Shown in pieces: positions 5,599 through 5,629 of a stretch of 5,629 nt of DNA. Location: positions 1 through 5,629 of the forward strand of contig JADLEN010000211.1 in the NCBI GenBank assembly GCA_020846105.1, given 5' to 3'. This stretch comes from Chitinophagaceae bacterium. GTDB taxonomy: Bacteria > Bacteroidota > Bacteroidia > Chitinophagales > Chitinophagaceae. Each line of letters opens with the position of its first letter. Position 1 is the first letter of the stretch. Both the position numbers and the translations under genes were made by a program. Under the pieces are notes generated by a model. The model did no database searches and was not told the DNA's origin. It saw only the letters and a program-made list of their open reading frames with translations.

Positions 5599-5629
5599 TT
5601 TAGAAACACTGTTGAGTTGTGTAGCCTAA

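Overview
The window looks like a chromosomal piece from a member of the Bacteroidota. Three things point there: the C-terminal type IX secretion (T9SS) sorting domain encoded at 3225-3440 on the minus strand, promoter-like boxes that fit the Bacteroidota -7 consensus TAnnTTTG upstream of two genes, and the lack of clear Shine-Dalgarno sequences. I cannot name a genus. The window holds three good genes, one gene remnant, and an unusual amount of repeat DNA between them.

Layout. 1-1824 (minus) is most of paaZ, the two-domain enzyme that opens the oxepin-CoA ring and oxidises the resulting aldehyde in phenylacetate breakdown; its C-terminus lies beyond the window edge. 1825-2110 is a divergent intergenic region with a GC-rich cluster of short palindromes (1922-2045). 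2111-3073 (plus) encodes an intact class II Fic protein (AMP-transferase family) with a winged-helix-like C-terminus. It is preceded by two copies of a perfect palindrome that overlap a TATCTTTG -7 box. 3074-3224 is a short repeat-like spacer. 3225-3776 (minus) is a 5'-truncated remnant of a secreted PKD/T9SS protein whose upstream end runs straight into a dispersed repeat. 3777-4395 has no credible gene. It holds an imperfect hairpin, phased C-runs with G-quadruplex potential, a 21-bp minisatellite of about 12 units, and a strong intrinsic terminator. 4396-5598 (minus) encodes an exported transglutaminase-like protein that uses that terminator.

The genes do not form one pathway. PaaZ is catabolic, Fic is a post-translational modifier that is probably autoregulated, and the transglutaminase-like protein is probably periplasmic. 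The most interesting signals are the double operator in front of fic, and the 3.7-4.4 kb segment, where a diverged repeat pair, a G4-prone tract and a minisatellite sit between a broken gene and a terminator. I see no evidence for a complete novel multigene system.
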